A stretch of 64,000 nucleotides of DNA, taken from assembly GCF_900187225.1 (NCBI RefSeq), contig NZ_LT906436.1, forward strand, positions 744,001-808,000. Direction: 5' to 3'. The notes below the pieces were generated by a model. It was not told the DNA's origin, did not search any database, and saw only the letters and a program-made list of their open reading frames with translations. This stretch comes from Listeria monocytogenes (GTDB lineage: Bacteria > Bacillota > Bacilli > Lactobacillales > Listeriaceae). The position numbers and the translations under genes were made by a program. Positions 45,299-54,000 of this stretch are shown here, one piece after another (positions within the stretch are counted from its first letter, which is position 1; each line of letters opens with the position of its first letter).

Positions 45299-45315
45299 CG
45301 CAAAAACTGTGCCAA
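45299..45315 (-). promoter_or_regulatory. Sigma-54 promoter of the mpo operon
   Basis: On the minus strand TTGGCAC-N5-TTGCG gives GG and GC elements 12 bp apart, an exact -24/-12 promoter. It lies 47 bp before the IIA start. ManR, a sigma-54 activator of the LevR type, is encoded just upstream, and repeats at 45343-45430 are placed like enhancer sites. Confidence 0.88.
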
Positions 45316-45342
45316 CATTTCTGTATTAAACAACCTCCTTTG

Positions 45343-45391
45343 CTAATAGAAGCGGTTCAAGGCTTTTGTAAGCGTGTACTAACAGAAGCGG
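45343..45391. repeat. Repeated CTAAYAGAAGCGG elements upstream of mpo
   Basis: CTAATAGAAGCGG (45343-45355) and CTAACAGAAGCGG (45379-45391) are direct repeats 36 bp apart, 12 of 13 bases identical, located 28-76 bp upstream of the -24 element. They could be activator sites. Confidence 0.6.
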
Positions 45392-45397
45392 CGCGCC

Positions 45398-45430
45398 TTA
45401 ATACGCTAAATGCATAGCTTAATACACTAA
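45398..45430. promoter_or_regulatory. Repeated TTAATACRCTAA elements upstream of mpo
   Basis: TTAATACGCTAA (45398-45409) and TTAATACACTAA (45419-45430) are direct repeats exactly 21 bp apart, two helical turns. The same motif occurs three times before manR. They are candidate ManR upstream activating sites. Confidence 0.65.
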
Positions 45431-45499
45431 GTACTAATCTTAGACATACATACAACATTACCCTAAAAGATTAGTCAGAAAACGCAATTGCTGAAAATA

Positions 45500-45534
45500 A
45501 AACAAGCCAACTTATGAAAAATGTTGGCTTGTTT
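45500..45534 (-). terminator. Terminator of manR
   Basis: AAACAAGCCAAC and GTTGGCTTGTTT form a perfect 12-bp stem with an 11-nt loop, 5 bp after the manR stop. Confidence 0.85.
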
Positions 45535-45538
45535 ATAA

Positions 45539-48355
45539 TTATGAAAGTACTTCTGGTTGGATTTCATTCAAGATATCGTACAAATAACATAGTTCGTCAT
45601 TCGTCAGTTTTAAGTTCATTTTGTAGATAACTTCTTTATTTGTTTGTTCTAGTGCTTTAAAAATATTTGTTTCAAGCATATCTTTTGGTTCGCGGTAGAT
45701 TAAACCATCATTTAGAACCATACGCTCTAAGGCACAACCGACATGTATGAGTAGATTGATTTTAAAGGTATTATCGAGTTTGTATCCTAGTTTTTTCTCT
45801 AGCACGCTAGCAAACGAGCTTAGAATTTCAATCGTTTTCTTCGGATTGAGGTAGGTTAGAAATTCGTTAAGACTTTCTTCGATAATTTCTTTTGCAATCC
45901 GACCAGTTTCACCTTTTTTAACGATAATGTTACGCTGTTTCACTAGGCTAACAAGTTGCTCCTCGCCATCAATTCCGAAAAGTCGTTCGAGCGGGATGAA
46001 GGGGATTTGGATTTTCGGATCTTGAATACCGACCGCCATCAAAATATCATTTTCTTCTTGTAGCTGCTCCAACTTAGTATCCATTTCATGCAAGCCAATC
46101 GGAATTACTTTAATGGCATCTGTCGTAATGGTATCTAAAATATTTTCGATAAACAATTGTAATTTTTCTGCAGTACCTTCGCCAGTCGCGCAAATGGTAA
46201 TGATGGCGTGTGGTTTTTGATTGGAATCAAGTGTATCGTCATCAGAATTATAGCCACCATAACCGCGGAAATCTTTCAAGGAATCGTAAATACTATCGAG
46301 TTCCATATCGAGAATGTTGGATTTGCGAACTGCTTCAATAACAGTTGCGGTGGAGACCATATCAATCGAGCGAACCGGAATACCAGTACGTTCCGAAATG
46401 ACCGGAGCAAAACTTGTAAGAGAGCCCATATCAACCAGAAGAAGTAGACCGCGCCCCATATCCATTTCTTTCGCGCGCTCGGTCAATTTATCAAGCACGA
46501 TTTTCGGACTTTGATCAAGAGGCATATCGATTCCTTCCACGAGTCCTTCACCGAGTAGTTTTTTCGCAACACTAACCATGCTACTCGCTGTATTATTCCC
46601 ATGCGTTGCGACAAGTACAGCAACACGAGCATTTTCTTGTTCTTTTAAAAGGGAACTAATGAGTAGTGTTAAATACATGACTTCCATATTAGGAACCCGG
46701 ATGTGGAAAGTAGCCTCAATATCATCCTTAATTTCCCGTGATAATTCATAGGCTTCCGGTTGATCATTGACTACATTTTCGATATTCGTATATTTTAACG
46801 GTTTGTTACTTTCAATTCGTTTAATAAAAGAGGTAAGATGAAGGCTAAACGCAAGCAAGAAGCGCTCATTTAACTTTTTACCAAGCTGATGTTCAATTCG
46901 GAGTTCAACACCTTCCGCAAAATTCAGGATTTCTTCATTGACTATTTTTAAGATGTTTTCGCGATTGTGGATCGTATTTTTAAACTTATTGTAAAAGCTG
47001 TTAAGGTGAATATCGATATCCATCTTGATAAATTTCTTAATATCATCATCTTCCACACCTTGATCCATTAAAATCGATGCTTTATCTTCAATGATTTTGT
47101 AAAGGTTGAAATTCGGCTCATATTCGTCCGATGTAATCAACGTATTATTTAGTTCAGGGAAAATCGTCGTATATGGCTCCAAGTATTCCGCAATTGCTTG
47201 AAGTTCCTTGCGGCGGTTACTGAAGTGGAAGAAGCCGTCTTTAATATTGATCGGCAACGTTTTAAAATCAATCAAAATTTCTTCGTCTTTATCGAAACTA
47301 TTAAGAAAACCTTGTGCGCAAACGAGTTGAATGTTAGATTTTAATTGCCCGATATTTCCGTAAGTTGTATTACCAATCAGCGCTTTGGCAGCTTCATCTT
47401 CAATACGAATTGGTTTATTAACTCGGTGCGCTTCACTAGAAAGTAAGTATTTTAAAAGTTCCACACGTTCAAACGCCGTACGTTCTTCCAAACTTGGCAG
47501 CGTAATAATAATCGGAATACGACGCATAAATGTTTTTAAAAGCGAAGATTCCGGATTTTCGGTAGTAGCACCGATAATTAAAACGTTTGATTTTCGTGTT
47601 CGGTCGGTTTCGCCAAGTTTATTATACGTACCAGAGTCCATCAAGTAAAAAATCATTTCCTGACCTTCTGGTGGGAGACGGTGAATTTCATCTAGAAATA
47701 AAATACCGCCTTCTGCTTTTTCGACAAGCCCGCCTTTATCATTTTCTGCTCCAGTAAAAGCTCCCTTAACGTGTCCGAAAATGTGTGACATCAGAAGTTG
47801 CGGGTTATTATAGTAATCTGCGCAATTGAAAATAATAAACGGCGCGTCAGCAGGTAGACGTTTGGCATGTTGCGAGAAGCGATACATTAAATTAGCAAAA
47901 AGCGTTTTACCAACACCGGTTTGTCCGAGAATCATTGTATGTAAACCATTTGGTGGATAGAGTACAGCTGCTTTGGCCTGTTCAACAGGAGTTTTGAGAC
48001 TGTCATTAACACCAATTAAATCATCAAAAGGACTTCTTTCAACGATGCTTGGTTTGAGCATTTTTAAGAGGGGCTCACAGCTGTCAAATTCTAATTCATT
48101 ATCAGAAAGTGTACGCCCAATTTCATCTTCAACAGCTTTTTTAGGAAAATAAAGCACTGGTCGGCCAACGATTTTAATGATTTTTCCTTGTCTGTGAAGT
48201 TCATTCAATTCCATACTGACATTATTTCTTAAAATAGATAATGTTTCTGAAATAGTACTAGCTGTAAAACCTTCATTCTGCTCTAATTGCTCGCGAATGG
48301 TCTTAGTGGAAGGATTTTCTAAAATAAATTCATAAATACGGTCAATACGCTTCAT
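45539..48355 (-). CDS. manR: ManR, LevR-type sigma-54 activator with PTS regulation domains
   Basis: A 938-residue activator. The order is N-terminal winged helix (about 1-75), AAA+ sigma-54 domain (about 110-350; Walker A GQTGVGKT at 144-151, GAFTGA loop at 198-203, [12 protein letters not shown]), PRD1 (about 450-550), mannose-type IIA-like domain (His in [11 protein letters not shown]), IIB-like domain, and PRD2 (His in [12 protein letters not shown]). Phosphorylation by PTS proteins tunes it; it activates mannose-family PTS operons through RpoN. The sigma-54 promoter and repeats before mpo fit this role. By family knowledge it also drives the main mannose PTS elsewhere. Confidence 0.95.
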   Translation of the reverse strand: MKRIDRIYEFILENPSTKTIREQLEQNEGFTASTISETLSILRNNVSMELNELHRQGKIIKIVGRPVLYFPKKAVEDEIGRTLSDNELEFDSCEPLLKMLKPSIVERSPFDDLIGVNDSLKTPVEQAKAAVLYPPNGLHTMILGQTGVGKTLFANLMYRFSQHAKRLPADAPFIIFNCADYYNNPQLLMSHIFGHVKGAFTGAENDKGGLVEKAEGGILFLDEIHRLPPEGQEMIFYLMDSGTYNKLGETDRTRKSNVLIIGATTENPESSLLKTFMRRIPIIITLPSLEERTAFERVELLKYLLSSEAHRVNKPIRIEDEAAKALIGNTTYGNIGQLKSNIQLVCAQGFLNSFDKDEEILIDFKTLPINIKDGFFHFSNRRKELQAIAEYLEPYTTIFPELNNTLITSDEYEPNFNLYKIIEDKASILMDQGVEDDDIKKFIKMDIDIHLNSFYNKFKNTIHNRENILKIVNEEILNFAEGVELRIEHQLGKKLNERFLLAFSLHLTSFIKRIESNKPLKYTNIENVVNDQPEAYELSREIKDDIEATFHIRVPNMEVMYLTLLISSLLKEQENARVAVLVATHGNNTASSMVSVAKKLLGEGLVEGIDMPLDQSPKIVLDKLTERAKEMDMGRGLLLLVDMGSLTSFAPVISERTGIPVRSIDMVSTATVIEAVRKSNILDMELDSIYDSLKDFRGYGGYNSDDDTLDSNQKPHAIITICATGEGTAEKLQLFIENILDTITTDAIKVIPIGLHEMDTKLEQLQEENDILMAVGIQDPKIQIPFIPLERLFGIDGEEQLVSLVKQRNIIVKKGETGRIAKEIIEESLNEFLTYLNPKKTIEILSSFASVLEKKLGYKLDNTFKINLLIHVGCALERMVLNDGLIYREPKDMLETNIFKALEQTNKEVIYKMNLKLTNDELCYLYDILNEIQPEVLS

Positions 48356-48369
48356 TATAAAACCTCCAT

Positions 48370-48416
48370 TTAGTGTATCGGTGCACGATTAGTGTATTAT
48401 AAACGATTAATACACT
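48370..48416. promoter_or_regulatory. Three TTAGTGTATTAA-type motifs before manR
   Basis: TTAGTGTAT (48370-48378), TTAGTGTATTA (48389-48399) and its inverse TTAATACACT (48407-48416) surround a TATAAT-type -10 on the minus strand. They match the repeats at 45398-45430, suggesting one protein, perhaps ManR itself, binds both regions. Confidence 0.6.
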
Positions 48417-48482
48417 CTGGAATTCTGTATTTATCTTAGCATGACTAGTGAAAATGTCAATGTTTATTTACCAAAAATCAAA

Positions 48483-48511
48483 TTGACTAGCTACACGTAT
48501 AGTACTATTAT
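48483..48511 (+). promoter_or_regulatory. azoR promoter with internal palindrome
   Basis: TTGACT (48483-48488), a 17-bp spacer and TATTAT (48506-48511). ATAGTACTAT (48499-48508), a perfect 10-bp palindrome, straddles the spacer and -10, so a bound repressor would block RNA polymerase. Confidence 0.7.
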
Positions 48512-48547
48512 ATAGAAGGAACAAATAAAATCGATGAGGTGTTCATA

Positions 48548-49183
48548 ATGTCAAAAGTACTATTTATTAAAGCGTCACCACTTCCAAATGAAGTATCAAG
48601 AAGTTCGCAAGTTGCCGAAACCTTTATGGCCGAATATAAAGCGAAAAATCCTTCTGATACAGTAGAAGAATTAGTTTTATATAATACAGAAGTACCACTA
48701 TTAGATTTAGAATTAATGACAGCCGGTAGAGAATTACAAGCTGGCAAAGCTTTCACTGATTTAGCACCAGATGTACAAAAAAAATTAAATGCCTATAATG
48801 CGCTTACGGAACAATTCTTAGCAGCAGACAAATATGTTTTTGTTTTCCCACTTTGGAACCTTGGAATCCCGCCATTATTAAAAGCTTATATTGATACTTT
48901 TGTTATTGCTGGAAAATCTTTCCGTTATACTGAACACGGTCCAGAAGCACTTTTAAAAGATAAAAAAGCAATCTTAATCCATGGTAGCGGTGGCATTTAT
49001 TCTGCCGGACCAACAAGTTCATTTACTCACGGAGAACCTTATTTACGAACTATTTTACAATTTATTGGTATTAATGTAGTACCATCTATTTTTGTAGAAG
49101 GAATTGACCATAATCCTAGCAAAGAAGCAGAAATCGTTGCAGCTGCTAAAGCGGTAGCGCAGGAAAGTGCTACAGAATTCTAA
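48548..49183 (+). CDS. azoR: FMN-dependent NADH-azoreductase (AzoR/AcpD)
   Basis: A 211-residue flavodoxin-fold reductase: KVLFIKASPLPNEVSRSSQV is the FMN phosphate loop region, FVFPLWNLGIPPLLKAYID the core and IHGSGG the second flavin loop. It reduces quinones and azo compounds with NADH and protects against quinone stress. A GTG at 48539 overlaps the GAGGTG site, so ATG 48548 is chosen. The promoter carries a palindrome whose ATAGT/ACTAT halves match the operator of the mhq-like operon. Confidence 0.92.
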   Translation: MSKVLFIKASPLPNEVSRSSQVAETFMAEYKAKNPSDTVEELVLYNTEVPLLDLELMTAGRELQAGKAFTDLAPDVQKKLNAYNALTEQFLAADKYVFVFPLWNLGIPPLLKAYIDTFVIAGKSFRYTEHGPEALLKDKKAILIHGSGGIYSAGPTSSFTHGEPYLRTILQFIGINVVPSIFVEGIDHNPSKEAEIVAAAKAVAQESATEF

Positions 49184-49203
49184 AAAGTTTGTGAAAAATT
49201 TAT

Positions 49204-49232
49204 TTTCACTAATGATATTAAGATAGTATTAT
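49204..49232 (+). promoter_or_regulatory. Candidate promoter of the amino-acid permease leader
   Basis: TTTCAC (49204-49209), a 17-bp spacer and TATTAT (49227-49232). It would start a leader of about 135 nt that contains the hairpin at 49314. The -35 is weak. Confidence 0.45.
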
Positions 49233-49313
49233 CAACTGTCTAGACCAATACAAACGCATAAAAAGATTGCTAATCCCTTTATAAATTGGTAAAGTAGAGA
49301 AGTAGATTGATCG

Positions 49314-49351
49314 ATAAAGTGCTGAATTAACTCGGCACTTTATTCTTTTTA
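49314..49351 (+). terminator. Intrinsic terminator inside the permease leader
   Basis: ATAAAGTGCTGA (49314-49325) pairs with TCGGCACTTTAT (49332-49343; one G-U), followed by TCTTTTT. It ends only about 25 bp before the permease ATG and 7 bp before its ribosome site, leaving no room for a promoter in between. Confidence 0.75.
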
Positions 49352-49375
49352 ATTACTCGAAAGGGATGAATTAGG

Positions 49376-50752
49376 ATGGAAGAGCAAAAAGAAGAATTGC
49401 AAAGAGGGCTGAAAAATAGACACATTCAGTTAATCGCGATTGGCGGAGCAATTGGTACAGGGCTTTTTCTAGGAGCAGGGAAGTCAATTCATTTGGCAGG
49501 TCCATCTATCATGTTAGTTTACTTAATTATTGGGGCTATTTTATTCTTTGTTATGAGAGCTTTGGGTGAATTATTAATACATAACCCAACAACAGGATCT
49601 TTTACAGAATTTGCAGAGCAATTTATTGGACCGTGGGCTGGCTTTATTACGGGCTGGACATATTGGTTCTGCTGGATTGTGACTGGCATTGCGGAAATTA
49701 CGGCAGTTGGCATGTACGTAAAATTTTGGGTGCCAGATTTACCGCAATGGATTCCAGCACTTGCATGTGTTTTGATACTTCTATTGTTTAACTTGGCAAC
49801 CGTTAAAGCTTTTGGTGAAATCGAATTTTGGTTTGCGATTATTAAAGTGGTTGTCATTATTGCCTTAATTGTTATTGGATTTGTACTCGTGTTTATTGGT
49901 TACAAACATGGCACTAGTACAGCATCATTTTCTAATTTAGTAGATTATGGTGGCTTTTTCCCAAATGGAATTGCCGGGTTCTTATTAGCATTTCAAATGG
50001 CGACATTTTCTTTTGTCGGAATTGAACTTGTTGGGGTTACCGCAGGAGAAGCGGATGATCCAGAGCGGACACTTCCAAAAGCAATTAACAATATTCCGAT
50101 TCGGATTTTAATTTTTTATATTGGCGCACTACTCGTATTAATGTCGATTTATCCGTGGAGCAATATTGATCCAAACACAAGCCCATTCGTTAGCGTCTTT
50201 ACGATGATTGGGATTCCAGCAGCTGCCGGAATTATTAACTTTGTGGTTTTAACGGCTGCTATGTCTTCCTGTAATAGTGGGATTTTCAGTACGAGCCGGA
50301 TGCTTTATACTCTTTCTGCAGAAGGAAAAGCACCGAAAAAAATGCATCATTTGAGCTCTAATGGGGTTCCAGCAACTGCATTAATTACTTCTACAGCATG
50401 TTTACTTATCGGTGTATTTTTAAATTATTTCCTACCAGAACAAGTATTTATTTTAGTAACAAGTATCGCGACGATTTGCTTTATCTGGGTTTGGGGTATT
50501 ATTTTGGTGGCGCATTTACGTTTTCGCCATAAACATCCAGAAATCGCAGAAAAAAGTAAATTCAAAATGCCTTTATCGCCTGTAATGAACTGGGTTAGCT
50601 TGGTTTTCTTCGGAGGATTACTAGTTATCCTCGGTTTTGCCGCAGATACAAGAATCGCACTTTTCGTTACACCAGTATGGTTCTTGATTTTAGCTATCGC
50701 TTATCAAGTTTTAAAAGTATCCAATCGAAAGACAAAAATTCGACATAATTAA
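49376..50752 (+). CDS. Amino-acid permease, APC superfamily
   Basis: A 458-residue permease with 12 predicted membrane helices. LQRGLKNRHIQLIAIGGAIG and GTGLFLGAGK at the start, then GWTYWFCWI and EIELVG-like ELVGVTAGEADDPE, are AAT-family signatures seen in alanine/serine/proline and gamma-aminobutyrate permeases. The substrate cannot be fixed. The ATG follows AAAGGG at about 10 bp. The upstream terminator suggests attenuation. A terminator follows the gene. Confidence 0.9.
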   Translation: MEEQKEELQRGLKNRHIQLIAIGGAIGTGLFLGAGKSIHLAGPSIMLVYLIIGAILFFVMRALGELLIHNPTTGSFTEFAEQFIGPWAGFITGWTYWFCWIVTGIAEITAVGMYVKFWVPDLPQWIPALACVLILLLFNLATVKAFGEIEFWFAIIKVVVIIALIVIGFVLVFIGYKHGTSTASFSNLVDYGGFFPNGIAGFLLAFQMATFSFVGIELVGVTAGEADDPERTLPKAINNIPIRILIFYIGALLVLMSIYPWSNIDPNTSPFVSVFTMIGIPAAAGIINFVVLTAAMSSCNSGIFSTSRMLYTLSAEGKAPKKMHHLSSNGVPATALITSTACLLIGVFLNYFLPEQVFILVTSIATICFIWVWGIILVAHLRFRHKHPEIAEKSKFKMPLSPVMNWVSLVFFGGLLVILGFAADTRIALFVTPVWFLILAIAYQVLKVSNRKTKIRHN

Positions 50753-50759
50753 TAACTGA

Positions 50760-50807
50760 GCAAGCATTCGCTAAATGGAGCTATTTTAGGGAATGCTTGC
50801 TTTTTTT
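50760..50807 (+). terminator. Terminator after the permease
   Basis: GCAAGCATTC (50760-50769) and GAATGCTTGC (50791-50800), with an inner CTAAA/TTTAG stem, followed by seven T residues. Confidence 0.95.
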
Positions 50808-50900
50808 CGGCATGAAAATGCTCCGCGAAATTCTTTACAAATGAAAAAAATCGTGTAGAATGAGAGGTGTTTAGAGCATTTTGTCGTATTCTCGCATATC

Positions 50901-50916
50901 GAGTGAGTACTCACTC
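50901..50916. promoter_or_regulatory. Perfect 16-bp palindrome GAGTGAGTACTCACTC
   Basis: A perfect palindrome about 100 bp before the giant activase gene. Size and base pattern (GTGAGT repeats) are typical of TetR-family operators. No TetR gene lies in the window. It is not followed by a T-tract, so it is not a terminator. Confidence 0.65.
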
Positions 50917-51016
50917 ATTTTTAAAAATAACTATTTATGTGAAGCAACGTACAAATGACGGATAATATGTGAAGTTACATACATATTAAGTAGTGCGTAA
51001 CGAAAGGGATGAGAAA

Positions 51017-54000
51017 ATGATTCATGCAGGATTAGATGTAGGATCAACAACAGCAAAGGCCGTAGCACTTAATGACCAGGGGGATATTTTATTTCAAACC
51101 TACAGAAGACATTATTCAGACATTAAAAAAGTAACATTAGAAATCATGCAAGACATGCAAAAAAAATGTGGCATGACAGAAATGACATTCAAAATTACGG
51201 GATCATCAGGATTAGCTATTTCTAAATTCTTGAATGTACCTTTTGTGCAGGAAGTAATTGCCTGTACGGAAGCAGTGGAGCAAGTAATTCCAGAGACAGA
51301 TGTAGTAATCGAGCTGGGCGGGGAAGATGCGAAGATTATTTATTTTAGTGGTGGGATTGAGCAACGAATGAATAATGCGTGTGCGGGCGGAACTGGTGCT
51401 TTTATTGACCAAATCGCGACACTACTTCAAACTGATCCAACTGGTTTAAATGAACTGGCGCAAAATGCAAATACAATTTACCCAATCGCTTCCAGATGTG
51501 GTGTGTTTGCCAAAACAGATGTGCAGCCATTACTTAATGAAGGGGCAAGAAAAGAAGATATTGCCGCCTCGATTTTTCAAAGTGTAGTTACACAAACGAT
51601 TAGTGGACTTGCTTGTGGACGTCCGATTCGCGGGAAAGTAGCGTTTCTTGGAGGGCCACTTACATTCCTTGATCAGTTGCGCTATCGTTTTACAGAGACA
51701 CTTAAAATGAGAGATAGCGATATTATTGCACCGCAAAATGCAGAATATTTCATCGCACTGGGAACTGCCTTTACAGGGCTTAATGATATTCCTTTAAAAG
51801 TGGATGATATGATACACCGACTTTCCAATATGGATATGACAACCATGGCGACTGATACGGTGATTTTACCAGCCCTTTTCGAAAAGAAAGAAGACTTAGA
51901 AGATTTTCGTGCGCGTCATAATCAAATGAAAGCAAAACGAGCAAAACTGGAAGATTATGAAGGAGATGCTTATTTAGGTATTGACGCTGGATCAACCACG
52001 ACCAAATTAATCTTAATGAGCCAAACCAATGAAATTCTTTACTCGTTTTATTCTAGTAATAATGGGAATCCGCTTCAATCTGTTATTGATGCAACGAGTG
52101 ATTTATATGAAATTTTACCGGAAAAAGTTCGAGTTGCGCAGTCTGGAATTACAGGCTACGGCGAGTCGCTTATTAAAGCCGCGCTAAAAATTGATGTTGG
52201 CGAAATTGAAACAGTGGCACATTATCGTGCTGCTCGTGAATTTTTACCTAACGTTGATTTTATTTTAGACATTGGCGGACAAGATATGAAATGTATGAAA
52301 ATTAAAAAAGGTGCGCTGGATAGCTTAATGCTGAATGAAGCTTGCTCAGCCGGATGTGGTTCATTCCTCGAAACATTTGCGCAAACACTTAATTTATCCA
52401 TTGAAGAATTTGCTGCTCGAGCACTGGAAGCAAAAGCCCCTGTTGACCTAGGTTCACGCTGTACTGTTTTCATGAATTCCAAAGTGAAACAAGTGCAAAA
52501 AGAAGGCGTGAGCATGGAAGATTTATCTGCGGGTCTTGCTTATTCAGTCGTAAAAAACGCGTTACAAAAAGTAATCAAACTGCGTAGCCCGAAAGACATA
52601 GGCGAAAAAGTAATCGTTCAAGGCGGAACTTTTTACAACGAATCGGTCTTGCGTGCTTTTGAACTGTTAACTGGACGTGAAGTAGTTCGACCGGATATCG
52701 CCGGAATGATGGGCGCATACGGTGCTGCACTAATTGCCCGCGAGCATTATGAAACTGGCGAAGTAACAGAAATGCTCGTACTAGAAAAATTGCGTGAATT
52801 TAGCGCGGAAACTTCGCAGTCGCGCTGTAACCTTTGTAGTAACACGTGTCAGCTAACAGTGACAAGATTTGGTGATGACCGGATGTTTGTTAGTGGGAAC
52901 CGTTGTGAACGTGGAGAACGTGTCGAAACGAAGCGTAATTTACTGCCTAACTTATATGCGTATAAATTAAAGCGTACCTTTGATTATAAATCGCTGAAAA
53001 AATCAGAAGCAACTAGAGGGACCATTGGCATTCCACGTGCACTGAACGTTTTTGAAAACTATCCACTTTGGCATACGATTTTAACTAACTTAGGTTTCCG
53101 AGTGGTTTTATCATCTAAATCATCCAAAAACCTATACGACAAAGGTATCGAAACGATTGCCTCAGAAGCAGTTTGTTTCCCAGCCAAATTAACACACGGT
53201 CATATTATGGATTTAATCAAGAAAAAAGCAGATTGTATTTTCTATCCATCTGTCGTTTATGAAAAACCAGAATTCGGTGAAGCAACGAATAACTTTAACT
53301 GTCCAGTCGTGGCGGGTTATCCAGAAGTTATTCGTGTCAATGTGGATGCTTTGGAAGAAAAGAACATTCCAATGATTAGTCCGTTTTTAACGTTAGATAA
53401 TGAAAAAGCATTAATCGAACAAATGAGCCTCGCTTTCCCAGAAGTCCCAGCCGCGGATATGGAAAAAGCCGTCCAAGCAGGGTTAGAGGAAGCAGAACTT
53501 TGCCGCAAAGACATTCAAGCAGAAGGAGAAGCGGCACTTACTTACATTAAGAAAAACAAAATCAAAGGGATAGTTCTTGCAGGGCATCCGTACCATATTG
53601 ATCCCGAAGTAAATCACGGAATTCCGGAACTTATTACGATGAATGGCATGGCGGTTCTAACGGAAGATTCGATTTCTCATCTTGGAGAGATTGACCATAA
53701 ACTTCGCGTCGAAAACCAGTGGAAATATCATGCAAGACTATATCGTGCAGCCAGCTTTACTGCTAAAAGTGAAGATTTGGAATTCGTGCAATTGACCTCT
53801 TTTGGTTGTGGACTTGATGCGATTACAACGGATATGTGCCAAGAAATCATTGAAGGGCATAACAAAGTATATACATTACTAAAAATCGATGAAATCAATA
53901 ACCTTGGTGCTGCTCGTATCCGTGTTCGTTCCTTAAAAGCGGCCATGGAAGAACGTGAGAAAAACAATGTGAAACCAGGGATTATGGCAAAACCAAAAGA

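Noticed and set aside
21338-48547. PrfA boxes (TTAACANNTGTTAA) in front of local genes
   Set aside because: Scanning by eye around gene starts showed no convincing match; the Crp-like sites found have a different sequence.
49233-49313. T-box riboswitch in the permease leader
   Set aside because: No T-box core sequence (TGGNACCGCG type) and no specifier stem could be found.
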